DNA of 10,623 bases. Source: Euperipatoides rowelli (lineage: Eukaryota > Onychophora > Udeonychophora > Euonychophora > Peripatopsidae). The stretch's first letter is position 1; every line of letters begins with the position of its first letter. Below, in pieces: positions 1-8,241 of the stretch. The notes below the pieces were generated by a model. It saw only the letters and a list, made by a program, of their open reading frames with translations, did not search any database and was not told the DNA's origin. Both the position numbers and the translations under genes were made by a program. The DNA lies in NCBI GenBank assembly GCA_003024985.2, contig PXIH01S0058735.1; one strand, 5' to 3'.

Positions 1-91
1 TACTACCTGGCAATGTATCTTCTCCAAGAAGAGCAAGAAATAATGAATGAATCTGGTTTAAAATCTTCAGCTTCCACATTGTTCGCTGCTA
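1..91 (+). CDS. Possible internal coding exon of an unidentified host gene (5' part outside window)
   Basis: Frame 1 is open from the first base. It reads through a hydrophilic, Glu/Gln-rich stretch (YYLAMYLLQEEQEIMNES at residues 1-18) followed by a Ser/Ala-rich stretch. The open frame would stop at TGA 112-114, but before that a good splice donor, A|GTGAGA, lies at 91/92 and splits a codon after its first base (phase 1). The next candidate exon (480-593) begins with the last two bases of a codon in the same protein frame, so the phases agree and the junction codon would be AGA (Arg). I do not recognise the protein. The alternative is that this is simply the last exon, ending at 114. Base composition is less AT-rich than the DNA after 114, as expected for coding sequence. 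The upstream splice site or start is outside the window. Confidence 0.4.
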
Positions 92-479
92 GTGAGAAAA
101 TTAATAACACGTGACAACTGCAATCTGAAATTTATTTCTCAATCAACAGCTTCTTTTCTACCGTATTGCGTCGAGTCTATTATAGACGAATTAAAATTAG
201 TCATTTGTCTCAACATCAAAACATTTAGCAGATGTAGACTTGCGATTATTTGAAAAGTGTTAACTTATTAACTTTATTTATTGATTTTATTTTAACTTAA
301 GCGGAAAAGAAGGAAAATAAAGATCTGCTTTCTGCTTATTATTATAATACTGTTTATTGCATATTGTTTACCTATGCTGACAGAGAAGAAGAAACACCTG
401 GACATGAATTGACTATTTCTATATTTAGCGTAATTGTTAGAAACAAAATGCTTGTAATTTAAAGTAATTTTCCAACAAG

Positions 480-593
480 GATCAATGGGTATCCTAAATG
501 ATGTGCGGTATGAAATTTTCGACACTGAGTCTAGCAATCACACTCGTGTTGATAATGACGGCATGGGAAATCCTATACCATACGAAGCAGGGA
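480..593 (+). CDS. Possible internal coding exon, 114 bp, phase 1-1, of the same unidentified host gene
   Basis: The acceptor is AACAAG|G at 478-480 and the donor is A|GTAAGT at 593/594, which matches the consensus through the sixth intron base. The exon is 114 bp, with a phase-1 intron on each side, so it is symmetrical. The frame is open throughout and polar, with NDVRYEIFDTESS in the first half and a Gly/Pro/Asn-rich end. It is clearly richer in G and C than its flanks. Joined to 1-91 it implies an intron of 388 bp (92-479). A second acceptor (AAAG|T at 463-465) would add five in-frame codons and cannot be excluded; the polypyrimidine tract is weak for both. No family is recognised. The second half is repeated after an N (see 519-709), which I read as an assembly error and not as exon duplication. 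Confidence 0.45.
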
Positions 594-709
594 GTAAGTA
601 AATATTTCATTAANTCGACACTGAGTCTAGCAATCACACTCGTGTTGATAATGACGGCATGGGAAATCCTATACCATACGAAGCAGGGAGTAAGTAAATA
701 TTTCATTAA
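519..709 (+). repeat. Exact 95-bp direct repeat flanking a single N (likely assembly artefact)
   Basis: Positions 519-613 and 615-709 are identical over 95 bases and are separated only by the N at 614. The repeated unit takes in most of the exon, its GTAAGT donor and the start of the intron. Perfect identity ending exactly at an N is the usual sign of two contigs whose ends overlap but were scaffolded with a minimal gap. A true recent tandem duplication would not normally break at an unknown base. In the second copy the exon fragment would be 615-689 with its donor at 690. Confidence 0.85.
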
Positions 710-848
710 ATTTTAATTTTATTGACTAAATTTGCAATATTATTTTGTCCGTCTAAGGAATTGNTTTCCCTAAACCAAAATTAGCTTATAATTTGTTTTC
801 ATTTGTGAAATAAGGTTTAGTCCTTACCCAATATGAATTACTTGACAG

Positions 849-873
849 AAATAAATAAATAAATAAATAAAAA
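849..873. repeat. (AAAT)n microsatellite
   Basis: Five perfect AAAT units followed by a run of A. This is an ordinary simple repeat in AT-rich intergenic or intronic DNA. Confidence 0.9.
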
Positions 874-962
874 GAAAATACAGTTGCATTATAAAAAAGC
901 TTATTTGTCTATAATTTTAATTACAAAATATATTTTATACTAATAAACTTATCATTTATAAT

Positions 963-1239
963 CAGTGTTGGATCTAGACATTTTTGTTTTCGGGGCAAAG
1001 TTGACTTTTGGCACACCCAATTTCTGGAGATGTTCTCTCTCCCCAACAAAATATTTTGATAAGCTTTTTTTTTTTTTTGGTTGTATGGACATACCTACAT
1101 TTTTGCTTGAATGCCCTTGACAACACGTGTACAATTTTTTAACTGCAAGGTCCATTTTGATGCACTCCAGATGTGATGCCACGGGCGATTGCCCCCTCTT
1201 GCCCCCACTCCTGCCTCCTTCATTTTAGATCCGGAACTG
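963..1239. mobile_element. hAT-like non-autonomous DNA transposon (MITE), 277 bp
   Basis: The left end begins CAGTGTTGGATCTAGA (963-978). The reverse complement of the right end (1239-1224) begins CAGTTCCGGATCTAAA, which matches at 12 of 16 positions without gaps. The flanking octamers are TTTATAAT (955-962) and TTAACAAT (1240-1247), identical at 6 of 8 positions. Each has T at position 2 and A at position 7, as in many hAT target duplications. Ends starting CAGTG and an 8-bp duplication are known features of hAT elements. The interior has no transposase. It holds a T14 run (1065-1078) and, near the right end, C-rich DNA including GGGCGATTGCCCCC. The 76-codon minus-strand frame inside it looks like chance. 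The imperfect ends and duplication suggest an old copy. Confidence 0.65.
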
Positions 1240-1247
1240 TTAACAAT

Positions 1248-1653
1248 CCTTTCAATTAGAAATAAATAATTGCACCATCCGAATAGAATGAACTATGAGA
1301 TATTAGAAAGTAAAAATTTAGTTTTTTTTTTTTAAGGGATTCGCCCTTCTAAACATATTTAGTTCTGTTTAATATAAATTATTTTAAAAAAAGTAATAAC
1401 ATCGACTATTAGATGAAGGGATAATGTATAGGTTTTTTTTTTTTTTTTTTTACAATAAGTTAATTATACAAAAAACATTCTGCTATTTTTATTACATAAG
1501 TTTTTTTATCACAGTCATTGCAATGTAATATGTCGGAAATTATTGTTTTATATAATACTTTTAAATTGATAAAGTATAAGCCTTATGAAATACCTGTATT
1601 AATAATACAAATTCGAATAAAATACTAGATATATTAGAGGCAGCTCTTGTGTA
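1248..1653. other. AT-rich non-coding stretch with T homopolymers
   Basis: No open frame, splice pair or structured RNA that I can support. It contains T12 (1322-1333) and T19 (1433-1451). The T19 could be an A tail of an antisense retroposon, but no matching target duplication or element body was seen beside it. Confidence 0.6.
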
Positions 1654-1846
1654 CCTCATAAGATAGAAGGGGTATAACTTTATTTGAGACTTAGTGTGCA
1701 TTTAAATGTAATGTAATTCTTTGGGTCTAATATTATGTTATGTTAGAGAACGATAAGTCCAAACCCAGGTGTTAGTAGCCTATGGATTAACCACAGGGAG
1801 ACTGCTTAATGTACCTAGATCTAAAATAACTATACCACTTATGAGG
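1654..1846. repeat. Imperfect inverted repeat, possible small MITE
   Basis: CCTCATAAG at 1654-1662 is the exact reverse complement of CTTATGAGG at 1838-1846. A second block, GGTATAACTTTATTT (from 1670), resembles the reverse complement of AAAATAACTATACC (1823-1836). The left arm has about 8 extra bases between the two blocks. No convincing target duplication flanks it. It could be the ends of a small DNA transposon or chance in AT-rich sequence. Confidence 0.25.
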
Positions 1847-2128
1847 AAAAATAAAATTCAATTGAATATGCTTTGTCCTACCTCAGTTCCTAACCGGGAG
1901 TCAAATATATAGGCGCACTGAGACAGCAGGGCGGTTCCAATCTATTACTCACAAGGACAAAGTAGTTTTTATCTTTCTGACTTATTTAAAACTAAAACTT
2001 ATGTTGGGACAGAGAAAGCAAATGTTTCTATTTTAGATAATAGTGCTGAAAAAGAAATATATAACAATAATAAAAATAATTAAAATTTAAGGCTCATATT
2101 TCACTGAGTGGGTGACAGGATTTGCAAG

Positions 2129-2244
2129 GCCTTGTATTCAATGGATTGGTTGAATACTGCTTCAGTGTTTCCAAGAGAGAATCACCTACCATGCCTCTGT
2201 TTATCCACAGCTTAAAAGATAAGGTGGTTGAAAACTTGTTTTAA
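2129..2244 (+). CDS. Speculative terminal exon with stop and polyadenylation signal
   Basis: A frame open from 2116 ends at TAA 2242-2244, and AATAAA follows at 2265-2270, 21 bases past the stop. An AG at 2127-2128 would give an exon starting in phase 1, the phase needed after the exon ending at 593; the junction codon would be AGC. The translation is mixed and protein-like (LVFNGLVEYCFSVSKRES near the start), and the stretch is less AT-rich than its surroundings. Against it: the acceptor context is weak, other AGs lie just upstream, and AATAAA is common in DNA of this composition. The intron would span 690-2128 and contain the MITE. Confidence 0.18.
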
Positions 2245-2270
2245 ATGAATGAAAATGTTTTATGAATAAA

Positions 2271-2974
2271 ATTTATAGCTATGTTTAAAAATAAATGTTC
2301 AACATGGCTTTAAGAAAAAATTAAAATATGAGAATGAAACGGTTAGTATATAATTAATTGACTGTATTTATTGAGGGGCAAAAATAAAACAAATAATTAT
2401 TTTCAATAGATAAACAATTGCTGACCTTGCGTTAATATAGTTGTACTCTATTTAATATATCATACTTTTATAAATACATATAAATAAAAAACTGAATTAA
2501 AAATGGAATATAAATAGTGATCTTATTTTTGGGATCTTAGAAAAAAAATCAATTTAAATGATTAAACATATATTGACTAACATGACAAAAAAAATATGAA
2601 TGGCAATAACTCCTTCAACTACAAAAAAAAAAAAGACTTACATGTGCCATAGACTAATGGATATTTTTGCGTCTTCTAGGGTCGATGTATAGACCATTTC
2701 TCAAAGAAAGTAATATGGAGCAAAATTTAAGTTCTTGCAGTTGATTAAAATTTAGTGAAATTAAAAAAAAACACAAGAGTTCGTAGATTGAGCATGGTTG
2801 AAGTTCTAGATGAATTTATAAAAATTACTTGAGTTAAAAGTTTTCAAAAAAATATGTATACTTAATGGAAAGGTTGTTTTTATGTTGACATTTCTTCGGT
2901 CATAGTCTATAGACACACTAAAGATGGTCAAGATTACAGCTGTTGATTATGAAGAGTATTTTGGCCTCAAACAG
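2271..2974. other. AT-rich non-coding stretch
   Basis: No gene is visible. It contains A12 at 2623-2634 and scattered short A runs. A pair of related inverted words around 2648-2660 and 2900-2915 (near CATAGACTA and its complement) is too imperfect to call an element. Confidence 0.55.
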
Positions 2975-3300
2975 TCAAAATGTGAAAGATCTCTGGTGTA
3001 AACTGGCCTTAGGTTCCTTTAGACTGACAAATTGTATTGGGAGCAGGTGAGGTCCTCCATGACTTGCTTTGGCTAATCTCTGCTTCAGCTGATTAATCTC
3101 ACAAATGTTGAGTGAAAAGTGGCTGCTCTGCTTCCTGCTTTATGATATCACCATCAGTTGATCTAGATTTGATGGCTTGCCAGTCTCATACAGCATTCTT
3201 TTAGCAAAGTATTTATGTATTTGGCTATAGACTTAAAGCTGTGTGGCTTAAGTCTGTTGCCATTTTTGATGAAGATGAAGTCGCTAGACTGACAGGTAAA
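2975..3300 (-). pseudogene. Coding-like relic on the minus strand, unidentified
   Basis: This block is visibly less AT-rich than its flanks. On the minus strand one frame is open for 55 codons between TAA (3142-3140) and TGA (2977-2975), including EINQLKQRLAKASHGG. The same frame is open for about 29 codons above 3142, with RMLYETGKPSNLDQLM. A different minus frame above that reads DFIFIKNGNRLKPHS. Together these look like one old protein-coding sequence with a nonsense change and at least one frameshift. I do not recognise a family; a decayed transposon protein or a processed pseudogene is possible, and so is chance. Confidence 0.25.
3229..3255. repeat. Short hairpin with TGTGTG loop
   Basis: AGACTTAAAGC (3229-3239) pairs with GCTTAAGTCT (3246-3255) as ten base pairs with one bulged A, around a six-base loop. 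It lies inside the minus-strand coding-like block, so it may be incidental. There is no T run or conserved context to indicate a function. Confidence 0.4.
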
Positions 3301-3804
3301 TGATCGGAAAAATATAATTTCTAAGTCAAACTTTCAGAAGATATCTTCAGGTTAGGTGCAGGCAGGTTTTGGCAGCTTCAGTCTGTCACTTGTCTGGAAT
3401 CAATTTTTGTGATCAGTAATGTGTAGTTAATCTCTCTAACAATAGAAAGTTTAAACTTTTATATTTAAAATTTTTCAAAACACAAATTTTGGTAAATGTA
3501 TTAAAGTCATTGGTTCGCAAAACTTCAAAGAAAGTGTTCCAATGATAAAAGTTAACAGGAGGATCCATGAATATATTAAATCTTGACTTCCAATAATTTA
3601 AAATTAATTAAAATTTCAAAAAGTTAAAGTATACATATTTCTAGCTTGTAGAATGGAAATTCCCCTTTCCATTGTATTAACGGTACCAGGCATCTTTGTC
3701 ATAGCACAGCTTGATAAAAAAGATTCACTTATATGAAAAAATGTACAATACTAATAAATAATGTTTAGAGAGTTATTTACAATATTGCCATAAATAAATA
3801 AAAT
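3256..3804. other. AT-rich non-coding stretch up to the LINE insertion
   Basis: Beyond the upper end of the coding-like relic (about 3300) no open frame, tRNA-like or promoter-like feature can be supported. The last bases before the LINE (3791-3808) are an AAATA-rich run, the kind of A-rich DNA that L1-type endonucleases nick. Confidence 0.55.
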
Positions 3805-3818
3805 AAATTAAAGGAGAT
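3805..3818 (+). repeat. Left target-site duplication of the LINE
   Basis: AAATTAAAGGAGAT here is identical to 9465-9478. The match ends exactly where the LINE begins (C3819 here, T9479 on the right). The first few A residues on the right side merge with the A tail, so the duplication is 11 to 14 bp. It marks staggered cleavage at integration. Confidence 0.85.
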
Positions 3819-4034
3819 CAGATGATGTCACACCTGGATAAACGAAAGGCACCCGGAGGTTTGTCATTCTGTGAAAATTATCAAGTTATAACTATTTTAA
3901 AATGATTTAATTTAATTTTTGTTAATGAAAGTAAGCACGGACTTTCCATCAAGCTAAGTTATTGCGTATTTTTGCATTTTATATGTTGTATTGATGAATG
4001 TTTGGCATTTAATTAAGTCAATATTGAATTATAT
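3819..4034 (+). promoter_or_regulatory. LINE 5' leader (5' UTR with presumed internal promoter)
   Basis: This is the stretch between the left target duplication and the first recognisable ORF1 remnant. It begins CAGATGATGTCACACC and includes a short GC-richer patch (CACCCGGAGG, 3850-3859) before becoming AT-rich. LINEs of this type normally carry their own promoter here, but no specific promoter element can be pointed to. Confidence 0.4.
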
Positions 4035-5148
4035 TTGAAACGAATTCTAGCAACGTTTCCCACAGTGCTCAGTGAACCTATTATAGTGTACTGTATCTTT
4101 CAGGCCTATTACAGGTTAATGGTTGTTACTCATGTTGCTGTCATGAGTGTTTCGAATTCATTGGTGTCTATCAATGCTTTAAAAGACTCTATTATTAATT
4201 ATTTTAACAACTACTGTATGTGTCTCTAGTAACCAACAATTCTGATGTGTTTGTCATTGTTAATGCAAGTTATAAATACTAGAAGTTTTTGTTGCAAAGC
4301 TTAATTGATGTGGTGGATGCCAAGGTGTTATCGAACAGTTTGTCAAATATTCCAGATTAAATATTCTGGCTTATCATTTGTGGCTTGCAAAAGTGTGGAA
4401 GCCATGGAGATTTTTAAAAAGTCTTTTGCGTGGCTAGATGAAAACTATGTTTTTTTTTGCAAACACAGTAACTAATTCTAGAGTCATCAAATTTTCAGTA
4501 TTATGGATACCTGTATGGGTAGTCTTGGCAGAGATGGAGGTACTATTGCAGTATTTTGGTAAGGTGTTAACCCTTAAGCCCACCATAAAACAGCTAAAAG
4601 AAAATGTGTTTATGTCTATATCGCCTGTATATGGAACAATTCAGCGATTCGACAATGTAAACATTTCTGAGTTACCGCATGCATTGAAAACAAGAGCTTC
4701 TCTTCGAACCTGGCTGTCCACTTCAGGGTGCCTGCCAGCTTGTTTCCGTTTTAAAAATACATCTCACAGTGTAAAGTTATATCCATATAAGTGGTGTTCT
4801 TCGTGTAAGTCACTTCAGATAAGGAACCAACATGGATGCTTTAAATCTTACAGTGATGCATTAAATGGTGATTCTGTGCTTGAAGAGAATCAGTCAACAA
4901 TGGTCGATGTTTCCCCTGCTAGTCAGGATTTATTTTCATATAAGGATCCCCCTTTGGATGTATTGCAGCATACACCTGCTTATCAGGCTCAGGTATCTTC
5001 TTTAAAGCCATCTGGGGTGCAATTTTTTGAGGTTGTGGGTGATGATTTGGATCCTAATACATGCAGTAAGCATCAAGATTTTCCTGGGGAAGGAGGTCCT
5101 CCTTTAAGTGATTGTAATGACTCAAGTTCGGAAAAAGGTGGGGGCTAA
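4035..5148 (+). pseudogene. Decayed LINE ORF1 (RNA-binding, gag-like protein)
   Basis: ORF1 of L1/Tx1 elements encodes a nucleic-acid-binding protein that packages the element RNA. Here the reading frame is broken. Pieces lie at 4035-4229, then in another frame at 4232-4357 (with a stop at 4280), then 4317-4475, then a 236-codon piece at 4438-5148. The switch between the last two falls at or near a T9 run (4450-4458). The 4317-4475 piece has LSFVACKSVEAMEIFKKSF, like the end of an RRM-type fold. The last piece has IPVWV and FGKV (residues 40-43), typical of Tx1 ORF1, then C120, C123, H132 and C134. This resembles a CCHC zinc knuckle whose spacing and first His have been lost. A Pro/Ser/Asp-rich tail follows. 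The true start is not determinable. No intact product is expected. Confidence 0.65.
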
Positions 5149-5481
5149 AAAGTTTAGACTTAATGAATAGTAAACTTTTTCATGTTGATATTCTAGTAAA
5201 TGTTCAAAAAGAGGTATTTATTTGTTTTTCTTTATCTATCTACGAAATGGTATGAGGGCACCAATTATTTTCTAATTATTCATATATATTTTTGTACTAG
5301 CTCTCCAAGAAGGGTGGGACTAGGGGTGTCAAGTATTGCTTTTTGTTACCTTTAGACAATAATTATCCGTCCTGTTATCGGGATATTTTTCAGTTTTATC
5401 TTAAGAGGAAAGGGGTTTGGAGTTATTTTTCAATTGTTGTTTATTCTTTAATATTTTTTGTTTGTTTGACCGGTAAAAAAA

Positions 5482-5493
5482 GGGGGGGGGGGG
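5482..5493 (+). repeat. Poly-G tract, G12
   Basis: Twelve consecutive G preceded by seven A (5475-5481), in otherwise AT-rich DNA. Length is likely variable between copies and prone to sequencing error. Confidence 0.85.
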
Positions 5494-5981
5494 ATCATTT
5501 TATAATAAAGGGTCAAGAATTTGGAGAATATGCTTGGTTGCTGTATACAGTTTTTTTTAAACAATAGTTTATTTGTTTGCCATCCTTTGTTGATATTTTG
5601 TCTCTTGAGGATCAATGTGTGATATTATGGGCAGGGGGTATTAATTATTTCACAGTCTACCTTGATAAAATGTTTTGCATTCTATTGATAAAAATAATTC
5701 TCAGGCTGGATATTGGGTATGGCTACTGGGGAGGGTTTATAACTATGAGTTATGTAATTTCTGGTAATAATGGCAACATTTATCATGCTTATTGGTATAT
5801 GCTAAAAGGCTATTTTTTTGTTACTGTTTTTTCATTTTTCAATGGAAACTGTTTAGTACAAGAGGAGGGGTGCCCAAAAGGGTTCCTGATAGCCACTCCT
5901 CTTGATTATTTTAGGGGGTATTTTTTATTGTATTGGTCCCTAAGTTGTTAAGGTACTTGGGGTTTTATTTTCTGGGGAGAA

Positions 5982-6002
5982 GGGGGCCCCCCCCCCCCCG
6001 GT
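5982..6002. repeat. G5-C13-G3 homopolymer block
   Basis: Five G, thirteen C, then three G. The arms could pair locally or the C run could form G-quadruplex-prone DNA on the other strand. It lies 75 bases before the ORF2 start. The length should be treated as uncertain because homopolymers are often miscounted. Confidence 0.85.
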
Positions 6003-6076
6003 TTTAGTTATTTCTAATTTTGTTGTTATTTTATTTTTGATTTTCTTTTCCTTATTTATTTGGTATTCACCTTGAT

Positions 6077-6700
6077 ATGGGCAGTGACACTATATACCTT
6101 AATTTTGCATCATTGAATATACAGGGTATGAATGCATTCAGGGAAAAGAAACAGCTACTAGGTTTCTTACTAAAACATCAGATTGATATATGTATGTATG
6201 GTGCATGAGACTAAACTCTGTGACCGGGGGAGTAAAGGCTCAAAAAACATACAAAGGGGTAATGTTGCTGGTATCTAAGCATTTGGTCATATATAGTGTT
6301 AAGCTTCTCAAGGCAAATTCTATGTACATTATCATGTCCTTTTTATAATGGGTAGAAGGTAATGATAGTAAATTACTATGCACCCAACTCCCTAGCTCAC
6401 AATCGCTTGGTCTTCTATGAATTAGTCCAGAATGTGAATGTTGATCATGATTTGTTAATTGTGGCTGTGATTTCAATCATGGAAAATTATTGGCGGATAA
6501 GTTTTTTAGGGTGCGGTTTGCTGGACTTTCTCGGATTAATCAGGCCCAGCAGGTGGGACATTAGCATATACCAACCCTTTATGCAGCTACACCCAACGTG
6601 TTAGACTATGTTTTAGTGATAAATGGTTCTTATGTAAATATGGAGTGGTGTATTCAACTCATACCCTTTTCCGACCACACTGTGCTCGTGTTCTGCTTGA
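6077..6700 (+). other. ORF2 endonuclease domain remnant (APE-like)
   Basis: This is the domain that cuts the first target strand. Its signature motifs survive in scattered frames: Asn of LNIQG (6116-6118), HETKL with catalytic Glu at 6207-6209, GVMLLVSKHL (frame at 6262), YYAPN (6374-6388), GCDFN in place of the usual GGDFN (6463-6477), LDYVLV (Asp 6604-6606) and SDH (6670-6678). The first break is next to a TATGTATG repeat (6192-6200), where one extra 4-bp unit would explain the shift and the TGA at 6206. The domain is somewhat shorter than in L1, so small deletions between motifs are likely. Confidence 0.88.
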
Positions 6701-7230
6701 GGCCCAAGCTTACTCTTACTATACCTATTTATGTGGTATTCCAAAAGCACCCCTTTATATCTCCTGGGCTACCGCTGAAAGAGCAATTTTCTCAGACATT
6801 TATATTCAGGTTCATGCTCAATTGTTTGAGAACTTTGACAACAATAATTATATGGATTTCAAAATGTTTTTTACTCAAACATATTTAAATGGTTGTAACA
6901 TTTGGATAACCAAGAAGTATCGCAGGTTGAATGAGTTGGACAATGTAATTGCCCATATGAGGAACATTAATAGAGATGGTATACCCTTTTTTATTTGTTG
7001 CACATAAAGAGATTCAGGATACTCAATATTATATATTAAGGAAGAAAATTGCACCAACTAAGGGTGAAATTACGGCGCTTAAGACCTCTTTCTATTTCAA
7101 GAAAAATGCTGTGCCTCCAATTCTATCTTTATATGATGGCCACGATGAGATAACCGGACTAGCAATGATTAATCACAACTATGATTATTTTAGAGAGAAT
7201 TCAGATCTGCGCCAGAAGTAAATCCTGATT
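6700..7230 (+). other. ORF2 linker between endonuclease and reverse transcriptase
   Basis: It reads in one frame from about 6700 to 7007 (FFTQTYLNGCNIWITKKYRR, then LNELDNVIAHMRN) and then in another to 7221 (ITALKTSFYFKKN, then EITGLAMINHNYDYF). This basic, helical, Leu/Glu/Lys-rich region and the tail about a Tyr-Phe pair match the segment that precedes the polymerase in L1/Tx1 proteins. The frame changes near 6976 and again near 7205. No catalytic residues are expected here. Confidence 0.7.
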
Positions 7231-7232
7231 TT

Positions 7233-8240
7233 GTGTCTTTGGCATCTTTTCATATTTCGCCTGATGCTGCTCCTAATTACAATGTTGACATTAATGAGGC
7301 GGTGCTGGCCAGTGCTATAAAGAGTTTAAATCAGGGAAGTTTGCCTGGATCTGACCTGGGGACTGTTCCTCTCCTCAAGAATTTTGCACATGTGTTTATT
7401 CCAAATTTGGTCACACTGTTTAATCTCTGGATAACTGATTCCTACATTTACACAGATATTGTATATTCCTATATAGTCCTTCACCGGATAAAAGTAGTGG
7501 CTCAGGAATGGCGTTTAGGCATATCTGACACCAGGTCTATAAATATCCAGAATATGGAAACTAGGCTGTATGCACAAATTCTAAATGATTGCTTAAATTA
7601 GATCTTGGGTAATTTGCTATCGCCTTTCATTTTGCTATCAAGAACAAGTCCATACATGTGCCTTATTGCAGCAGGCAATTCATATGATAAGTTAACTAAT
7701 GATGAGAGTTTGACCATCATTTTTGTGGACCTACACAAAGTGTTTTATTTTGTTAGCCATCAGTACCTAGTCGGCAGGATTAATCATTTATTTGGTCACT
7801 CCAGTATGTATGGTGTGACTTGTAAATTACATTTGCAGCAAATTCATTTCTATAAAATATAAAGGTAAATTATATTATAAGCTATCTGTAAAAAAGGGGC
7901 ATCACCCAGTTCTCTCCCCTGAGCATGAACCTCTTCACTATTTACATTGACCAACTTATGTCTAATATGGCCAATTTAAATTTTGGAAATTTCTTTTCAT
8001 CCTTGAATTCTAAGATCACCGTAGCGTCCTTTGTGGATGACAATATAATTTTCTTGGAAAATCGGGATAATTTGCCAGTAGTTATGCAGGTGATTAAGGG
8101 CTTTATCACAATATTACAGGATCCATTGTGAATGATACTAAGACGTCGGTATGGGTTCCTGCAACAAATGTGGTCGATCGTTCTAGGTGAGGCTCGATTC
8201 CAGGGAGATACCTGGATGTTCCTTTCCTATTTGAGGGTAT
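7233..8240 (+). other. ORF2 reverse transcriptase domain remnant
   Basis: This domain copies the element RNA into DNA. Motifs in order are: the entry block AIKSLNQGSLPGSD (from about 7317); SINIQNMETRLYAQILND, like the RPIS block, with Arg and Pro lost; motif A, FVDLHKVFYFVSH, with catalytic Asp at 7728-7730 (the usual FD is FY); motif B, GITQFSPLS (7898-7924); and motif C, SFVDDN, with the Asp pair at 8036-8041. After that TGSIVNDTKTSVW (8116 on) and GRYLDVPF (about 8203-8226) match the segments that follow motif C. All three catalytic Asp codons remain. Motif A to motif C spans about 103 codons, as in human L1. The TAG at 7599 and frame changes at 7861, 7898 and 8116 break it. Confidence 0.92.
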
Positions 8241-8241
8241 T

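Larger units (their letters stand above)
5149..6076 (+). other. Inter-ORF spacer of the LINE, G/T-rich on the + strand
   Basis: About 930 bases separate the end of the ORF1 relic from the ORF2 start, long for an L1/Tx1 element. One frame is open from 5343 to 5951 except for a TAG at 5565-5567. Its translation is mostly Phe, Leu, Tyr, Val and Gly with no motif I recognise. Because this strand is poor in A, stop codons are rare, so such open frames are expected by chance. G12 (5482-5493) and a G5-C13-G3 block (5982-6002) lie in it. It may hold a lost ORF1 C-terminus or regulatory sequence for ORF2 expression, but neither can be shown. Confidence 0.5.

Noticed and set aside
292-706. Minus-strand frames opposite the exon and intron
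   Set aside because: Low-complexity translations; one contains the duplicated sequence twice across the N. No splice or start context supports them.
498-716. 72-codon + strand frame across the N
   Set aside because: It is out of frame with the better-supported exon, crosses the N, and simply repeats the same peptide because the 95-bp sequence is duplicated.
952-1182. 76-codon minus-strand frame in the MITE
   Set aside because: It lies inside the hAT-like element and is bounded by its structure; its Lys run comes from the T14 tract. No transposase motif is present.
1433-1451. T19 run as the tail of an antisense retroposon
   Set aside because: No element body with recognisable promoter boxes and no matching direct repeats were found on either side.
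2642-2927. Related inverted words around CATAGACTA as possible transposon ends
   Set aside because: The alignment needs gaps and several mismatches, and there is no flanking duplication.
5343-5951. Two hydrophobic open frames considered as small membrane proteins
   Set aside because: The hydrophobicity follows from T-rich codons on an A-poor strand, where stops are rare. There is no motif and no good start context, and both lie inside the LINE spacer.
6240-7057. Minus-strand frames at 6240-6476 and 6875-7057
   Set aside because: They are antisense shadows of the decayed ORF2 endonuclease and linker.
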